50,820 bases of DNA. Source: Gammaproteobacteria bacterium (GTDB lineage: Bacteria; Pseudomonadota; Gammaproteobacteria; Coxiellales; Coxiellaceae). Location of the stretch: assembly GCA_023266215.1 (NCBI GenBank), contig JAHFRQ010000015.1, forward strand, positions 1-50,820. The letters run 5' to 3'. Of this stretch, positions 1 through 10,400 are shown piece by piece. Below the pieces are notes generated by a model. It was not told the DNA's origin. It did not search any database and saw only the letters and a program-made list of their open reading frames with translations. A program made the translations under genes and the position numbers. The first letter of the stretch is position 1, and each line of letters opens with the position of its first letter.

Positions 1-237
1 GATTTCATTGAGCCAAATAAGCCAAAATAAAATCCATATTGATTTTAAATGAAGAATCTGTAAAGATGACTTATACACAAGGGGTTACCAAACCCAACGA
101 CAGATCAATAAATTAGAAAGGGGTTTGTCGCACTTCACGCTAGATTCTCCAAGGTGACATAAATTTCGGAGTATGAGTATTATCTGTATGTAATTTATTG
201 ATAAATAGCAGTATTATTCAAAGACGCTAAATCAAAT

Positions 238-867
238 TCACTGCGACGAGAGCGCTGTCGATATCTTAAAATGCTCAAGTGTTTTAGCAGAGGCGCCGCC
301 TGATTTTTTTCTGTTGAGAAGCGCTTTAATCACTTCGTCATAGGTCTTATCAGGTGCAAAAATTCCATATTTTGCAAGGCTAAACCAAGATACGCTCGTG
401 TAGTATGCTCGTAGCGCAGATTTATCCGGTTTTGCGTGAGGGATAATAACCTCATCGGTAAACTTCCTTAAAAAATCCGTGTGGTCAAAAGCGACCTCAA
501 TATGAGCCATCATTTCTGAATCATTATTGGCTAAAAAGGCATATGCTGGCAATAATCCGAGATAAATGGCGCATTGCTTAATAAGCAATTTTCCAAGATC
601 AGATTTCGCAAGCTCTGCTTTCGTGAGCGTAAAATCTTTTTTAAGTGCCGTGGCATCATTGAAGGAATACGTTTTGTTATCAACGTCTTTTTTAAAGTTG
701 CTAAATTTTTCAGCTATTTTTTTTGTGATCGCTTGACGTGCTGCCGCTTCATCCGGAAAAGGATTAGTCGCCTTAAGAACTTTCTCATGCCAAGGGGGTC
801 TGATAATACAAGCCGTCACCCGCCTTTCAAATTCTGCGATATGAGCTTCGGTAAATGTATAACGCAT
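238..867 (-). CDS. Hypothetical protein, 209 aa
   Basis: I do not recognise this protein. The ATG at 867 is preceded by an AAGAGA ribosome-binding sequence. No signal peptide is visible, and the protein looks soluble and charged, with a more hydrophobic stretch (LGLLPAYAFLA) near residue 105 that is probably too short to span a membrane. Its first residues follow the pattern MR-Y-x-F-(S/T)-E-A-x-I-A, which is also seen at the start of the 1,827-residue protein at 37800. That may be a shared N-terminal motif or coincidence. It lies 67 bp downstream of another unknown gene on the same strand, and a hairpin (899-930) sits in the gap, so co-transcription is possible. The function is unknown. Confidence 0.6.
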   Translation of the reverse strand: MRYTFTEAHIAEFERRVTACIIRPPWHEKVLKATNPFPDEAAARQAITKKIAEKFSNFKKDVDNKTYSFNDATALKKDFTLTKAELAKSDLGKLLIKQCAIYLGLLPAYAFLANNDSEMMAHIEVAFDHTDFLRKFTDEVIIPHAKPDKSALRAYYTSVSWFSLAKYGIFAPDKTYDEVIKALLNRKKSGGASAKTLEHFKISTALSSQ

Positions 868-898
868 GAAATAATCTCTTACTGTTGCGTGGCGTTGA

Positions 899-930
899 CG
901 AAGGAGATCAAGTAAATTGATACTCCTTCG
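899..930. other. Intergenic hairpin between two minus-strand genes
   Basis: Arms CGAAGGAG (899-906) and CTCCTTCG (923-930) are perfect. They continue inward as ATCAA/TTGAT with one bulged base around a GTAAA loop. It starts five bases past the stop codon of the 935-1600 gene. No T-run follows on the minus strand, so it may be an RNA-processing or stabilising structure rather than a classic terminator. Confidence 0.5.
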
Positions 931-934
931 CTAA

Positions 935-1600
935 CTATTTACCAAAATGAGGCCGGTTCTCCACAAATACAGCTATTACATCCAGCGGATTTAGACTATC
1001 TGCACTGCTCTTTATCGCTTCAGATGCCCCATCCAAATTAAATGTAGTTGTAAGTTCCACTCTCTTCTTCGTTGAGCTTGCAAAAAGTGCTTGTTGATTG
1101 CAACTGGTTGCTAAAGGGTTTTGTGGTCTTGTTGTTTCTTCATCTGACGACGAATGTCCTTGTTCTGAAGGTTCTGAAGTAATGTCACCCAATGAGGAGA
1201 CTTCGCTAGTAGTAACCCTATTGTCGTTACAATCATTTATTTCTACGTATACATTAGGCAACTCAGGACACGCATAATCTAAACATGAAAGTTCAGTTAC
1301 GCAAGACCAGCCAAAGAAATCACAACACCGCTCAAGCTTTGACTTTAAAGTCTCGTGATATCCAACTAATTTCTGAAAAATAAGAAATACAATCTCGTCG
1401 TCTGATACAGTCTCAATATTATTTTGGGTTGTGGAAAATAAAGTTAAGCAAACACCGCCTGCTTTTTCTTGTTCTGATAGATTCTTAATTATTAAATTCA
1501 TTTTCTTAGAAATATCCCTGCTTAATACCACGGTGCCTTTCGCGCTTATTTTGCAAAACGCTTCAATGCTGATGAAAATATTCGTTTTTTTTGCTTTCAT
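935..1600 (-). CDS. Hypothetical protein, 221 aa
   Basis: I do not recognise this protein. The ATG at 1600 has a good ribosome-binding site (GAGGAG), and a TATACT hexamer lies on the minus strand at 1648-1643, though no convincing -35 goes with it. The N-terminal half (about residues 1-130) looks folded and is rich in cysteine (CCDFF, WSCV, LSCLDYAC). The middle (about 130-170) is a Ser/Glu/Thr-rich stretch of disordered type. The end returns to ordered-looking sequence. There is no signal peptide or membrane segment. It lies downstream of the giant membrane-protein gene on the same strand, 179 bp away. A host-directed role is conceivable but nothing in the sequence shows it. Confidence 0.6.
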   Translation of the reverse strand: MKAKKTNIFISIEAFCKISAKGTVVLSRDISKKMNLIIKNLSEQEKAGGVCLTLFSTTQNNIETVSDDEIVFLIFQKLVGYHETLKSKLERCCDFFGWSCVTELSCLDYACPELPNVYVEINDCNDNRVTTSEVSSLGDITSEPSEQGHSSSDEETTRPQNPLATSCNQQALFASSTKKRVELTTTFNLDGASEAIKSSADSLNPLDVIAVFVENRPHFGK

Positions 1601-1779
1601 TTCCTATTCTCCTCTTGTATTGCCAAATTTAGTTCTTAATGCCAGTATAGTTGATTGCGGCAAAATTTCATCGCCAAATTGCCCAAAGCCTAACTAAAAA
1701 AACCGTGTTTGTAAATAGGTTTTAACCCTTTTTTAATAACTTCTTAACTATTTTCACTAACTCGTTGATTTTTTCCATA

Positions 1780-4700
1780 TTATAAACTTAACATGCTCTC
1801 AGTGCGACGGCGGGTGTGCTTAGGCGTCCCAGCCTGCTCACTTTGTCTGTGAGGAGCTACTCTAGACCGATGATGAAAGCGAGATGAAGTCGCTGAATAA
1901 CCCCCAGAATTGACTACTCGCTCTTCGTCCTCTGTTGGCGCTGGTTGTGTTTCATATGACTCCTCAACACCATCATATTCATCATCATCATTTTCGAATA
2001 ATTCCTCTACCGATGCTGGATGTGCTGCCGCTCGTAACTCAGGCGACACCCCGGCGGTCTTGAATGTTACTGGTGACCATTTTCCCAAGGGCTCTCTTTC
2101 TTGCATTTCAACTTCTTGCATTTCAACATCACCCTCTTCTTGCGGTATCAATCTCTCTTCCAATTCTGGTTCCGGCTGTCTTGATTTTGGTTTTGGACTT
2201 GGCTTCTGTTGTTTGCCTGATGGTTGTTGCTGCTCTTCAGGCAGAACCAACAATGCTCTGGTTGCATCTCTGTGCGCTTTTGCAATCTTATTAGTTTTAG
2301 CATAATCAGCTGGATTCACTACAATTTTTTCAAGAATTCTGCCATCTCTTCTTGTTACTAAAATTACAGCTTTTTTGTGTGTTTCCTCAATGTTTTTGTA
2401 GTCAATAGCAATTATTCCATTTCTTCTATCGTAGCTGAGCCACTCTTCCACACCATCTGAAAGCGTAGGCTCAACCAATGTAAATTGCTCACGACCATAG
2501 CTTGTAATAAGCCCAATTGTTTTTGCAAGCAACGCATTCAAGCAGCTACGATCTGTCGGCTTGACTTGAATAAATATTTTGACAGCAAAATCTCCTTCGG
2601 GTGCTTCAATCTTGCAATGATATTTTTCCCCATCAAACTCAAATTTATTTTTATTTTCGTAACAATTTGCAAACAAAAGATTATATAAATGTGGCCATAA
2701 CTGAAAATACTGAAAAGCAGCGTATAAAATCCCTGCTATTGTCACCGGAATCCCAACGCGCGTTCCCCAGTATTCAGCATAATATTGAATTAATGCCAAA
2801 GTAGAAAACTTAACGGTAACATAAAATTCTTGAAATGCTTCGCTATTTAATGTGTCTTTTGCTGTGATTTTAATTAAAATGGTGCCCACATCATCGGTGG
2901 TTAATTCTCCAGATATAGTATCGACATCAAATTTCAGTGACGGGGGCAAACCCACATTTCGATTATTATCATCTAATGCTGTGGCGCTATAAGTTAATGA
3001 ATAATTACTAGGACTTAAAAAAGCGCCAGAGACAATGCGATACAATAAATCATCGCCTGTTACTTTAGTCACATTACCTAATCTAATATTCGCATAAGGC
3101 GGTTGATTAGCAGGAACAATTACCGTTAAATTTCTCTCCGCAGAAAAATAGCCATCAGAACCACGAATAACAAATAAAATAAATTGCCCTAAGAGGTTGC
3201 CAGGAGGTGTTAATGTCAACGATAAAAAATGAATATTAATTTGCGATGGTGTTAATTGCGCCCAATCATAAGCTGGTCTGATTGAAAAAGTCAGTGAATC
3301 ATGGTCAGGATCAATAATAATATTATTGGGAATCATGACAGAGATTGTTTTTTCAGCAAGGGCAACAACATTGGCAATCGTAATATTAGACGCCACCGGC
3401 GCAATATCCGTTATTTGAATTAAAATAGTGGCGCGTGCTTCATTACCAAAAATATCGGTTGCCGTAAAAGTAATGTTATAAGCTGCAAGCGCATTTTTAA
3501 AAACAGATAATTCACCACGACGTGCATTGAATGATAATCCCTCTGGCAAAATAGCCAAACCATCCCACAATGCGCCGTAAGTAAGTTGTCCTGTTCCTGT
3601 AAAAGCCTCTACGATGGAAAAAGGCGCATCAGGTCTCTGCCCTGCTTTAAACGTTAATACCGCTGGCATCGCCCCGCTTCGCACTGCAGGTCGAAAGTAC
3701 TGACAGGTCACAAAATTATTGATTGAAGCTTGTTTGTAACCATCTGTTGCTGTTGTTGTAAATCTTGTGACACCGGGGACTGAACACAAACCACCTAAAA
3801 TACCCTCTTGAATTAATGCATTTAAAACTGTGTTAGATATCACTGAGTAACTTAACGCATCATTATTAGCATCATTGAATAATTGATTTAAATAAATTGC
3901 AAATGACGCGCCAAATGATACCGTTTGATTAATCAGTGTTGCATTATTGCTTATCACAACAGGTCCTGCATTGCTGCCAAACTGCGATAAATTACCCGTT
4001 GCCCTAAAAGGAAATGTAATACCCCCATCGGTTGATGCAATCACAACGACTTGGCATCCCTCTGTTGTTGCATTATTAGATGAAAAGCGCAATGCCATTA
4101 ATCCATCATTTATTTCAAGTGGGCTTCGATCGGTAATAATTAACGTGCCCGTATTTTTATTAAAGGCAGCGCCTAATGCAGGCAATAAATTCGTCATAAA
4201 TTCGCCCATGCCTAATTCATACGGCCTTATTCGAATTTGTAAACTCAATGAAACAACTGTTGAAATGATTTGAATTTTATTATCAGGAATATAATTTGTG
4301 ACGATTTGAACACTCGCAGGCGGCACAGCTGTTTCAACACTGGGCACACGCGTTTGCCCTGGCGCTACTGTTTCATCACTTGGCGCTACACTTTGCGGCA
4401 CCGGTGTATTTTCATTAAAGGGATCAGTGGGATCTGGTGTTGGTGGTGTATTCGTCGGCGCAGCTGGCACAGGCGTTGGCGGCACATTCGTTGGTGCAAT
4501 GGGTAATGGTGTCGGTGGATTTAATGTTGAAGGGATTGGGGTGGGTGGGGTTAGAGTAAATGGCGTTGCTGTCGGTGTTAAAATTGTGTCGTGGATTTTA
4601 AAGACTCTCATTGCACCACTTATTCCCGCATAAAGAAAACTTTCTGGTTCATCAAATGCCAAACTAAATGTGTAACTTACCCCTGTAGTGGCATTAAATA

Positions 4701-5853
4701 GTAATGCGGGCTGTCGTGGATTGCTGACATCAATGACAAATATACCGGCGGTGCATGCTGCATAAACTCGTAAGCCGTTTTTCGTACTAATCATTTTAAC
4801 AATGGTGGAATTTGTGTTGAATGTACTCAGCCACGTGCGCACATTCACTTGGCTCATATTATAAATATAAAATCCTTTACCGCGTATCTCATCATCGTAC
4901 GTTACTAGCAGTAAATTGCTGGTTGTAAAAGCCGTTTTTAGCGGAGTATTACACGCGATGGTATTATTTAATTTCCAGTACGATAAATTCTGAGGATTGA
5001 TATTGAAAACTTCAATATTAGTTGACATGGCAGCAACCATCATCAGCCCATCTGGGCTATAAACAAAGCTACTTACAGGATAACTAGGTAATATGCTTGC
5101 AATCAGATTACTAACATTACTTGAGTTATATATTGAGATATACGGGATTCCGTAGGAATAAGCAGCTGCAATACTCTGCCCGTCTGGACTTAAAATTAGA
5201 TTATTGTTGCTTATTCTACCATACGAGCACTCAGAAAAAGATTGCTCACTTAATATAACTGGAGCAACCGGGTTATTCATATCGACAATTCTGAATACAC
5301 AATAGAAAGCGCCGTTTAAAAATAATTGATTATCGCTTGTTACTCTCAAGATATTTCTTGCGTTGCTATTAGCGAAAGCACTGGGTGTTTGGCTCCATAA
5401 ATTAATTGGGTTTAGGGGATTATCGATACTGATGACGCGTATATTGCCGCCGTTACTCGTGAAAATATAATTACCTTCTGAATTGAAAAAAATATCCGTA
5501 ACGCTATCTCCAGCAAGTTGCGTTTGAAACGTTAAAAAATCAACAGTTGTATTCACGACATTCGGCAACTCTGTCGTTTGCGCTAAAGCACCCTGCCACG
5601 ACAATGATTTATCAATCGAGTTTATTAGTAAATAAAATGCTGAAAAAAGACTCGTTAAGTTTTGAAAAATAATATTTGAAAGTGCTGAAGAAAAAGTCGT
5701 GACGCTGTCTTCTAAATCATCTGTCACGCTAACTTCTGAAGACACAGCAGATTGTCTGCTCGATAGAAATGCCATCACGGACAAGGCGAGCATCATCATT
5801 GGTAAAAAGGGGAGCAGTGTTTTAAAATCTAAAAGGCGCTTGTTGTTTTCCAT
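1780..5853 (-). CDS. Giant membrane protein: LVIVD-type propeller, Pro/Thr linker, cadherin-like domains, TM segment
   Basis: This 1,357-residue protein is predicted to be membrane-anchored with a large extracytoplasmic region. A hydrophobic segment at about residues 12-32 is a signal anchor or signal peptide. Residues about 100-425 hold degenerate LVIVD-type repeats (FRIVDMNNPVAPV, FVIDVSNPRQPAL) that probably form a beta-propeller. A Pro/Thr-rich linker follows at about 430-485. Cadherin-like or dystroglycan-type modules run to about residue 1015, with signatures such as ITFTATDIFGNEA and KITAKDTLNSEA. A transmembrane segment lies near 1030-1055. The tail of about 300 residues begins with another cadherin-like piece (EEWLSYDRRNG), then becomes disordered, Glu-rich and finally basic. 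The ATG at 5853 has an AGGATAG ribosome-binding site. It is a paralog of the protein at 7443-11201. Adhesion or signalling is inference from the domains. Confidence 0.8.
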   Translation of the reverse strand: MENNKRLLDFKTLLPFLPMMMLALSVMAFLSSRQSAVSSEVSVTDDLEDSVTTFSSALSNIIFQNLTSLFSAFYLLINSIDKSLSWQGALAQTTELPNVVNTTVDFLTFQTQLAGDSVTDIFFNSEGNYIFTSNGGNIRVISIDNPLNPINLWSQTPSAFANSNARNILRVTSDNQLFLNGAFYCVFRIVDMNNPVAPVILSEQSFSECSYGRISNNNLILSPDGQSIAAAYSYGIPYISIYNSSNVSNLIASILPSYPVSSFVYSPDGLMMVAAMSTNIEVFNINPQNLSYWKLNNTIACNTPLKTAFTTSNLLLVTYDDEIRGKGFYIYNMSQVNVRTWLSTFNTNSTIVKMISTKNGLRVYAACTAGIFVIDVSNPRQPALLFNATTGVSYTFSLAFDEPESFLYAGISGAMRVFKIHDTILTPTATPFTLTPPTPIPSTLNPPTPLPIAPTNVPPTPVPAAPTNTPPTPDPTDPFNENTPVPQSVAPSDETVAPGQTRVPSVETAVPPASVQIVTNYIPDNKIQIISTVVSLSLQIRIRPYELGMGEFMTNLLPALGAAFNKNTGTLIITDRSPLEINDGLMALRFSSNNATTEGCQVVVIASTDGGITFPFRATGNLSQFGSNAGPVVISNNATLINQTVSFGASFAIYLNQLFNDANNDALSYSVISNTVLNALIQEGILGGLCSVPGVTRFTTTATDGYKQASINNFVTCQYFRPAVRSGAMPAVLTFKAGQRPDAPFSIVEAFTGTGQLTYGALWDGLAILPEGLSFNARRGELSVFKNALAAYNITFTATDIFGNEARATILIQITDIAPVASNITIANVVALAEKTISVMIPNNIIIDPDHDSLTFSIRPAYDWAQLTPSQINIHFLSLTLTPPGNLLGQFILFVIRGSDGYFSAERNLTVIVPANQPPYANIRLGNVTKVTGDDLLYRIVSGAFLSPSNYSLTYSATALDDNNRNVGLPPSLKFDVDTISGELTTDDVGTILIKITAKDTLNSEAFQEFYVTVKFSTLALIQYYAEYWGTRVGIPVTIAGILYAAFQYFQLWPHLYNLLFANCYENKNKFEFDGEKYHCKIEAPEGDFAVKIFIQVKPTDRSCLNALLAKTIGLITSYGREQFTLVEPTLSDGVEEWLSYDRRNGIIAIDYKNIEETHKKAVILVTRRDGRILEKIVVNPADYAKTNKIAKAHRDATRALLVLPEEQQQPSGKQQKPSPKPKSRQPEPELEERLIPQEEGDVEMQEVEMQEREPLGKWSPVTFKTAGVSPELRAAAHPASVEELFENDDDEYDGVEESYETQPAPTEDEERVVNSGGYSATSSRFHHRSRVAPHRQSEQAGTPKHTRRRTESMLSL

Positions 5854-6083
5854 ATAGTTTCTATCCTAGTCATAAGGCATCACTATACGTAATCGACCTT
5901 AAGAAACTCTTAAAACGGCTGGCACTTTTTAAAAGAAAATTATAAGTACTTGATTTTAAATACTATAAAATAAAGAAAAAAGCTATTCTGTGCACTATAC
6001 TGGTAGTGATGTTAGGAAATGTCAGTGTTGGGCTAGCTCAATACTTGGTTGGTTAGGATAGCAAATAAACAACGGAGAATTTT

Positions 6084-6539
6084 ATGATTAAGACAAACAA
6101 AACCACAGCCGGTTTTACCTTATTGGAATTCCTAGCTGTGATGGTATTGGTGGCGGTGTTGGTGACAATTGCAATACCTATTTACAATACTTACGTTATA
6201 AAAGCGAGATTCCAGAATGTCATTCAAGCAGCGGTTGCTTATGAGGTACCAGTAGCAGTGTGCATTCAGAGTCAAGGGTTAGCTAGTGTAGGCACAGGTA
6301 CTACTGCCATAACAAATACTGCTTGCCCCAACGAAATTCCTTCTGGTGATGTTACTACAGGACTCCCAACTTTTGTAAGTAAGGTAAATGTAAGCGGAGC
6401 TGGTGTAATTGTAGCTACAGCTGCAGCTGGAAATGGACTTACTACATCTGATACTTATACATTAACGCCTACGCTTACTGTTACCACAGGTAACACTATT
6501 GTATGGGCTGGAGCATGTAGTCCTACTAAGTACTGCTAA
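6084..6539 (+). CDS. Type IV pilin-like protein (prepilin), 151 aa
   Basis: The N-terminus carries a prepilin peptidase site, G followed by FTLLEF, so mature residue 1 is Phe and residue 5 is the conserved Glu. A hydrophobic helix follows (about residues 16-36), then IYNTYV and a short globular domain with four cysteines that could form disulfides (AVCIQ, TACPN, GACSP, KYC). The GGAG ribosome-binding site is 7 bp from the ATG. A TATACT hexamer lies at 5996-6001 without a clear -35. A strong terminator follows the stop codon. The 14995 pilin is a paralog, sharing PVAVC and KARFQNV. No pilus assembly genes are in the window, so it could be a major or minor pilin or a pseudopilin. Confidence 0.85.
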   Translation: MIKTNKTTAGFTLLEFLAVMVLVAVLVTIAIPIYNTYVIKARFQNVIQAAVAYEVPVAVCIQSQGLASVGTGTTAITNTACPNEIPSGDVTTGLPTFVSKVNVSGAGVIVATAAAGNGLTTSDTYTLTPTLTVTTGNTIVWAGACSPTKYC

Positions 6540-6554
6540 TAGTAGCTTAGATCC

Positions 6555-6582
6555 AAAAACCCCGGTTCTCGGGGTTTTTTTT
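6555..6582 (+). terminator. Rho-independent terminator of the pilin gene
   Basis: Perfect 10-bp arms AAAAACCCCG and CGGGGTTTTT enclose the loop GTTCT. The T-run extends to 6582. It starts 15 bp after the pilin stop codon. Near-identical terminators end the coiled-coil genes at 12191 and 14528. Confidence 0.9.
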
Positions 6583-6831
6583 GGGCTGAGGTTTTTAGGC
6601 CGCGCGCGGTGATATTCCTTCAGAATCCTTTGTGCGTTATATCTTTCGGAACCCGAGCGCGAGCGACCGGGCCGTTGAAAGCTCATGTTATTTGCTATTG
6701 GTTTGAGCGGATAAAAGAATCCACTTATTTCGCACAACTTCGTTGTGCTTCATGCGTGGTTCCTTTAAACCAATAGTAAAGTTTAATGCATATTATACTG
6801 CCCGGTCGCTGGCGCTCGGGTTCTGAAAGTA
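6583..6831. repeat. Foldback repeat, family R1, copy 1
   Basis: Most of the 373 bp between the pilin and the next gene is this repeat. Its left part (GGTTTTTAGGCCGCGCGC and onward) recurs after 11352, 12210, 13833 and 14550. It also folds back. Outer arms near 6643-6672 and 6801-6831 are complementary (CCCGAGCGCGAGCGACCGGG against a near-perfect reverse complement). Inner arms are CTATTGGTTT and AAACCAATAG, and a small hairpin (GCACAAC/GTTGTGC) sits at the centre. The right part resembles the palindromic element at 37424. No coding potential is convincing. Confidence 0.75.
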
Positions 6832-6912
6832 AATCCCCTAGTTCGGGCTTTTTTTGTTTACATAGTTTAGCATATAGTTTAAGCTTTTCTCTTAAAAATT
6901 GAGGTGAAATAT

Positions 6913-7200
6913 ATGGCAGCAGTTTCCATCGTTCAATACATCCATGAGCTAAAAAAAGCGGGATTTACCGATCAGCAAGCCGAAGTACAAGCAAAGGAAA
7001 TGGAATCAGTTATTATTGAAGTCAGAAAAGAGATCAAGGAAGAAATCAATAGTGATATTGGCAATAAAAATCTAGCAACAAAAGATGATTTAAAAAATTT
7101 AGAAATCCGATTAATCAAGTGGGTTGTTGCAACATCGGTTGTTACCATTGGCGCAACGATAGGCACTTTATTAACCATCGTGAAATTATTCGTGCATTAA
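6913..7200 (+). CDS. Small coiled-coil membrane protein (DUF1640-like), 95 aa
   Basis: The likely start is the ATG at 6913, with GAGGTG six bases upstream. An in-frame GTG at 6904 lies inside that ribosome-binding site and is less likely. The product has an N-terminal amphipathic region (IVQYIHELKKAGFTDQQAE), a charged coiled coil (about residues 30-65, ending ATKDDLKNLEIRL) and a C-terminal membrane segment (about 70-92). This layout matches the DUF1640/CCDC90 group, membrane proteins with a long coiled coil and one C-terminal anchor. It is a shorter relative of the proteins at 11706 and 14103. The family's bacterial role is not well defined. A foldback element begins directly after the stop codon. 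Confidence 0.7.
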   Translation: MAAVSIVQYIHELKKAGFTDQQAEVQAKEMESVIIEVRKEIKEEINSDIGNKNLATKDDLKNLEIRLIKWVVATSVVTIGATIGTLLTIVKLFVH

Positions 7201-7204
7201 CACA

Positions 7205-7398
7205 TTATTGCGGACTAGTAGTAAAAATGACAGAAGCCGAGCGTTAGCGAAGGCGAAAGTAATTAACTCATGAGTATCTTGTAGAGCTGCGGGTCAACAG
7301 ATTTTAAGATGCGCAATACCGTATTTTGATGCTTGCCATTTGTACTTCGCCTTCGCTAACGCTCGGCTTCCGTCATGATTAGCACTAGTCCGCAATAA
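7205..7398. mobile_element. MITE-like foldback element, family R2, copy 1
   Basis: The ends are inverted repeats of about 57 bp that begin TTATTGCGGACTAGT (7205-7219) and end with the reverse complement (7384-7398). They match at roughly nine positions in ten. The middle of about 80 bp encodes nothing obvious. A second copy lies at 14594-14819, and similarity continues about 30 bp past the right end in both (GTTGAA-ACC-GTGC). It fills the gap between two convergent genes and could also act as a terminator. No target-site duplication is evident. Confidence 0.75.
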
Positions 7399-7442
7399 GT
7401 TGAAGACCGGTGCACGAGCGAATCGAAGCGTGCCCAATTAAC

Positions 7443-10400
7443 TCACATCCCATTTCTGCTACGCATTACAAAGCGATCGTCATATCTTGGTTGTTTTTTT
7501 GGCTGTTGAAACAGCGCACTGCTTTGTTGAGCTGTTTTCACAGCGCGTAGCAATGATTTATCAAGCGCGTCTGAATCATCTGATTCTGCTTGAGATCCTG
7601 CTTCACTAAAATCAATCATTTCAATTTCAGGATCATTATTTAATAATGGTAATGAATTGTCGGTTGTGGGTAATTCCAATAATTTTTTAAGTGCTTCTGG
7701 ATCAACTGTAAAACCTTCTCCTAAAAAATCATTGGGTTTATATGCGCGAACCACTACAGGTCTTGCACTACGACCAATAAAATCAGGATCAACTGTAAAT
7801 GTATTGGTTTCTGAATCAAAAATAAGCCAATCGGGTCGCTCTGTTTCACTTAAGCTTAGCATCTGCTCGATTGCATGTTTTACCGTTGTAAAAAGAAATG
7901 GAGCAGATGTTAATATTAATATCGGCACAAATAGAATTTTAACGATATTAAGATCACACATATTTAATTGATGATAATAATAAACCTTTAGTTTTGTCCC
8001 ATCTAGCCCATTTATTTTATAAGTATAATCATTATTGCTAAACGGTTTTTCAAGACAGGGTCTTGAAAACCAGGTTAATTTGATGGCATTAATAATACCC
8101 ACTAATAATTGAAAATATTGTGCGACGGCGGTAATGCCGGTTGCACCAGAAAGAATGCCGATGATAAGCCAGAGGTTTTGGGCGAGGGTTTCAATTTGGT
8201 CAATATAAATTGTTTTATTGGCATTATTACCAAAGGGATCGGTTTCTATAAACATAAAAGCATATTGACCTGCATTTTGAAAAGTCACCGCCAGTGTTTT
8301 TCCATCAAATTGAAATAAATCAACTAATTGATCTGGATTGATTAATTCTACGGCTGATCCTGTCAGTGGATAGGAACTAATAAATGCATTATCAGGAACT
8401 TGATAAATCACTTGCGTGCCAACAGTGCCAGTTACATTTGGCCAGAGGATACTGGCATTTAACATCGGCAGAATATACGCTGGAATAAAAACCGGCAAGC
8501 TATTGGTTGCCTGCAAAATGCCATCTGTGCATACCACAGGCATATTTAAAGCATTCCCCATTAATCTTGCAGGTGGATTTAATGTCAATGCCAATAAGCT
8601 CGCATTAACCGCAGATCGAATTAACGTTGCCCAATCCACTGCGGGTTGAAAAAAGCAATTAATAGCCGTTTCAGGATCATCTGCATCGGTGACCAAATCG
8701 TTTAATGGAATAGTAAAAGTCGAGGCTATTTGTGCCAGTGCTGTAAAAACGGCGAAACTAGTATTAGAAGCTTGTGGTGCCGAATCAATGATTCTGACAA
8801 CAACCGTTTTATTACCTTTGCCATTAATAATATCAGTTGCAATAAAAGTAATATTATAATCTGCAATTTGATTTGCGCTCACAAATAACGCAAGATTATC
8901 TGCATCAAAAATAATGCTGCTCGGCAAACTAAATCCGTTTGATACCGCATTAAAAGTAAGTGCACCTGTGCCTGTCACTCTTGACCTTATTATTCTAAAT
9001 GTGCATTCTTTCCCAGCTTTACACACTAATATACTTGCAATCGCGTTATTTGAAAAAGCAGGTAGAAAATATTGATACACTAATTGAAAAATTGCGCGTG
9101 ATGCAGATTCTTTATAACCATCACTGGCTGCAACCGCAATGGTTAAATTAATGGGTCGCGAATAACTACCAAAGAAAATATTATTTAAAATATCAGTCCA
9201 GCTGGGTATCACTGATCCATCTAATAAATAAATTAAGTAATTTAAAAGATCATGATTAGGATCCCTAAATTTAGGTGGCACAACCTCTAAATTTTGCGAA
9301 AAAGATTCGCCTAAATTTCTCGTGATAGCAGGATAAAAACCATCTAACATTACAGGTGCATCGTTGCTGCCAAACTGTGTTAGATTTCCAAAAGCTTGCG
9401 CAATGTAAGACACGCCGCCATCAAGCGATGCAATTACTTTAACAACACTGGCATTAAAAGCAGGATTATCGAGCGAAAAACGCAATATTCTTAAAGTATT
9501 ATTAACTTCCGTTGCGCTGCCAATGATCGTTAATATACCCAAAGATTCTTCGTATGTTGTAATCACGGATAACAGTGATCGCATAAATTTCCCGATATAT
9601 GCCACCACTTTTATTTTTAACATCATGCTTGCGGTACTTGCGACATCACTTGCCATTAATAAAAATTGATTTCCCGCTGCGTTAATTTGCAAGCGTGGTA
9701 ATGGAGGTAACGGTGCATTAGTTGTACCAGGCGCTAAAGTAATATTGCTTGGAATTTCAGGCTGACTCGTCAGCGTCACATTTTTAAATGGATCAAATGG
9801 TTCTGCTGTTGGCACAGGCGTTGGCGGCACATTCGTTGGTGCAATGGGCAGTGGCGTCGGTGGAATTAAAGTTAGGGGTAACGAGGTGGGTGGAATTAAT
9901 GTTGGCGGCACGAATGTGGGTATTAAAATAGTGTCGTGGATTTTAAAAACCTTGATTGCGGCGCTCGTTGCTGCGTAAAGAAAACTTTCTGCTTGATCAA
10001 ATGTCAGGCTGTATGTTTCTCCCACTGCCGTGGTGGCATTAAATAGTAATGCAGGATATCTTGGGTTGCTCACATCAATGACAAATATACCCGCGTTACA
10101 TGCTGCATAAACTCGCAGGCCGTTTTTCGTACTAATCATTTTATTAATAGTGGAATTCGTGTTAAATGTACTGAGCCACGTGCGCACATTCACTTGACTC
10201 ATATTATAAATATAAAATCCCTGGCCGCGCGTCGCATCATTATACGATGCAAGCAATAAATTATTGCCTGTAAAAGCCGTTTTCTGTGGATTATTACACG
10301 CAATGGTATTATTTAATTTCCAGTCTGATACATTCTGTGGATTAACACTAAACACAGCAATATTGGTTGTCATTGCGGCAACGATTATTGTTCCGTCAAG

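Noticed and set aside
1-237. Possible gene or structure at the left edge
   Set aside because: No open frame, strong hairpin or repeat match was seen. It is A+T-rich flanking sequence.
1910-2305. Plus-strand Ser-rich frame opposite the giant protein's tail
   Set aside because: It is an antisense shadow of the Glu/Gln-rich disordered tail, without a ribosome-binding site.
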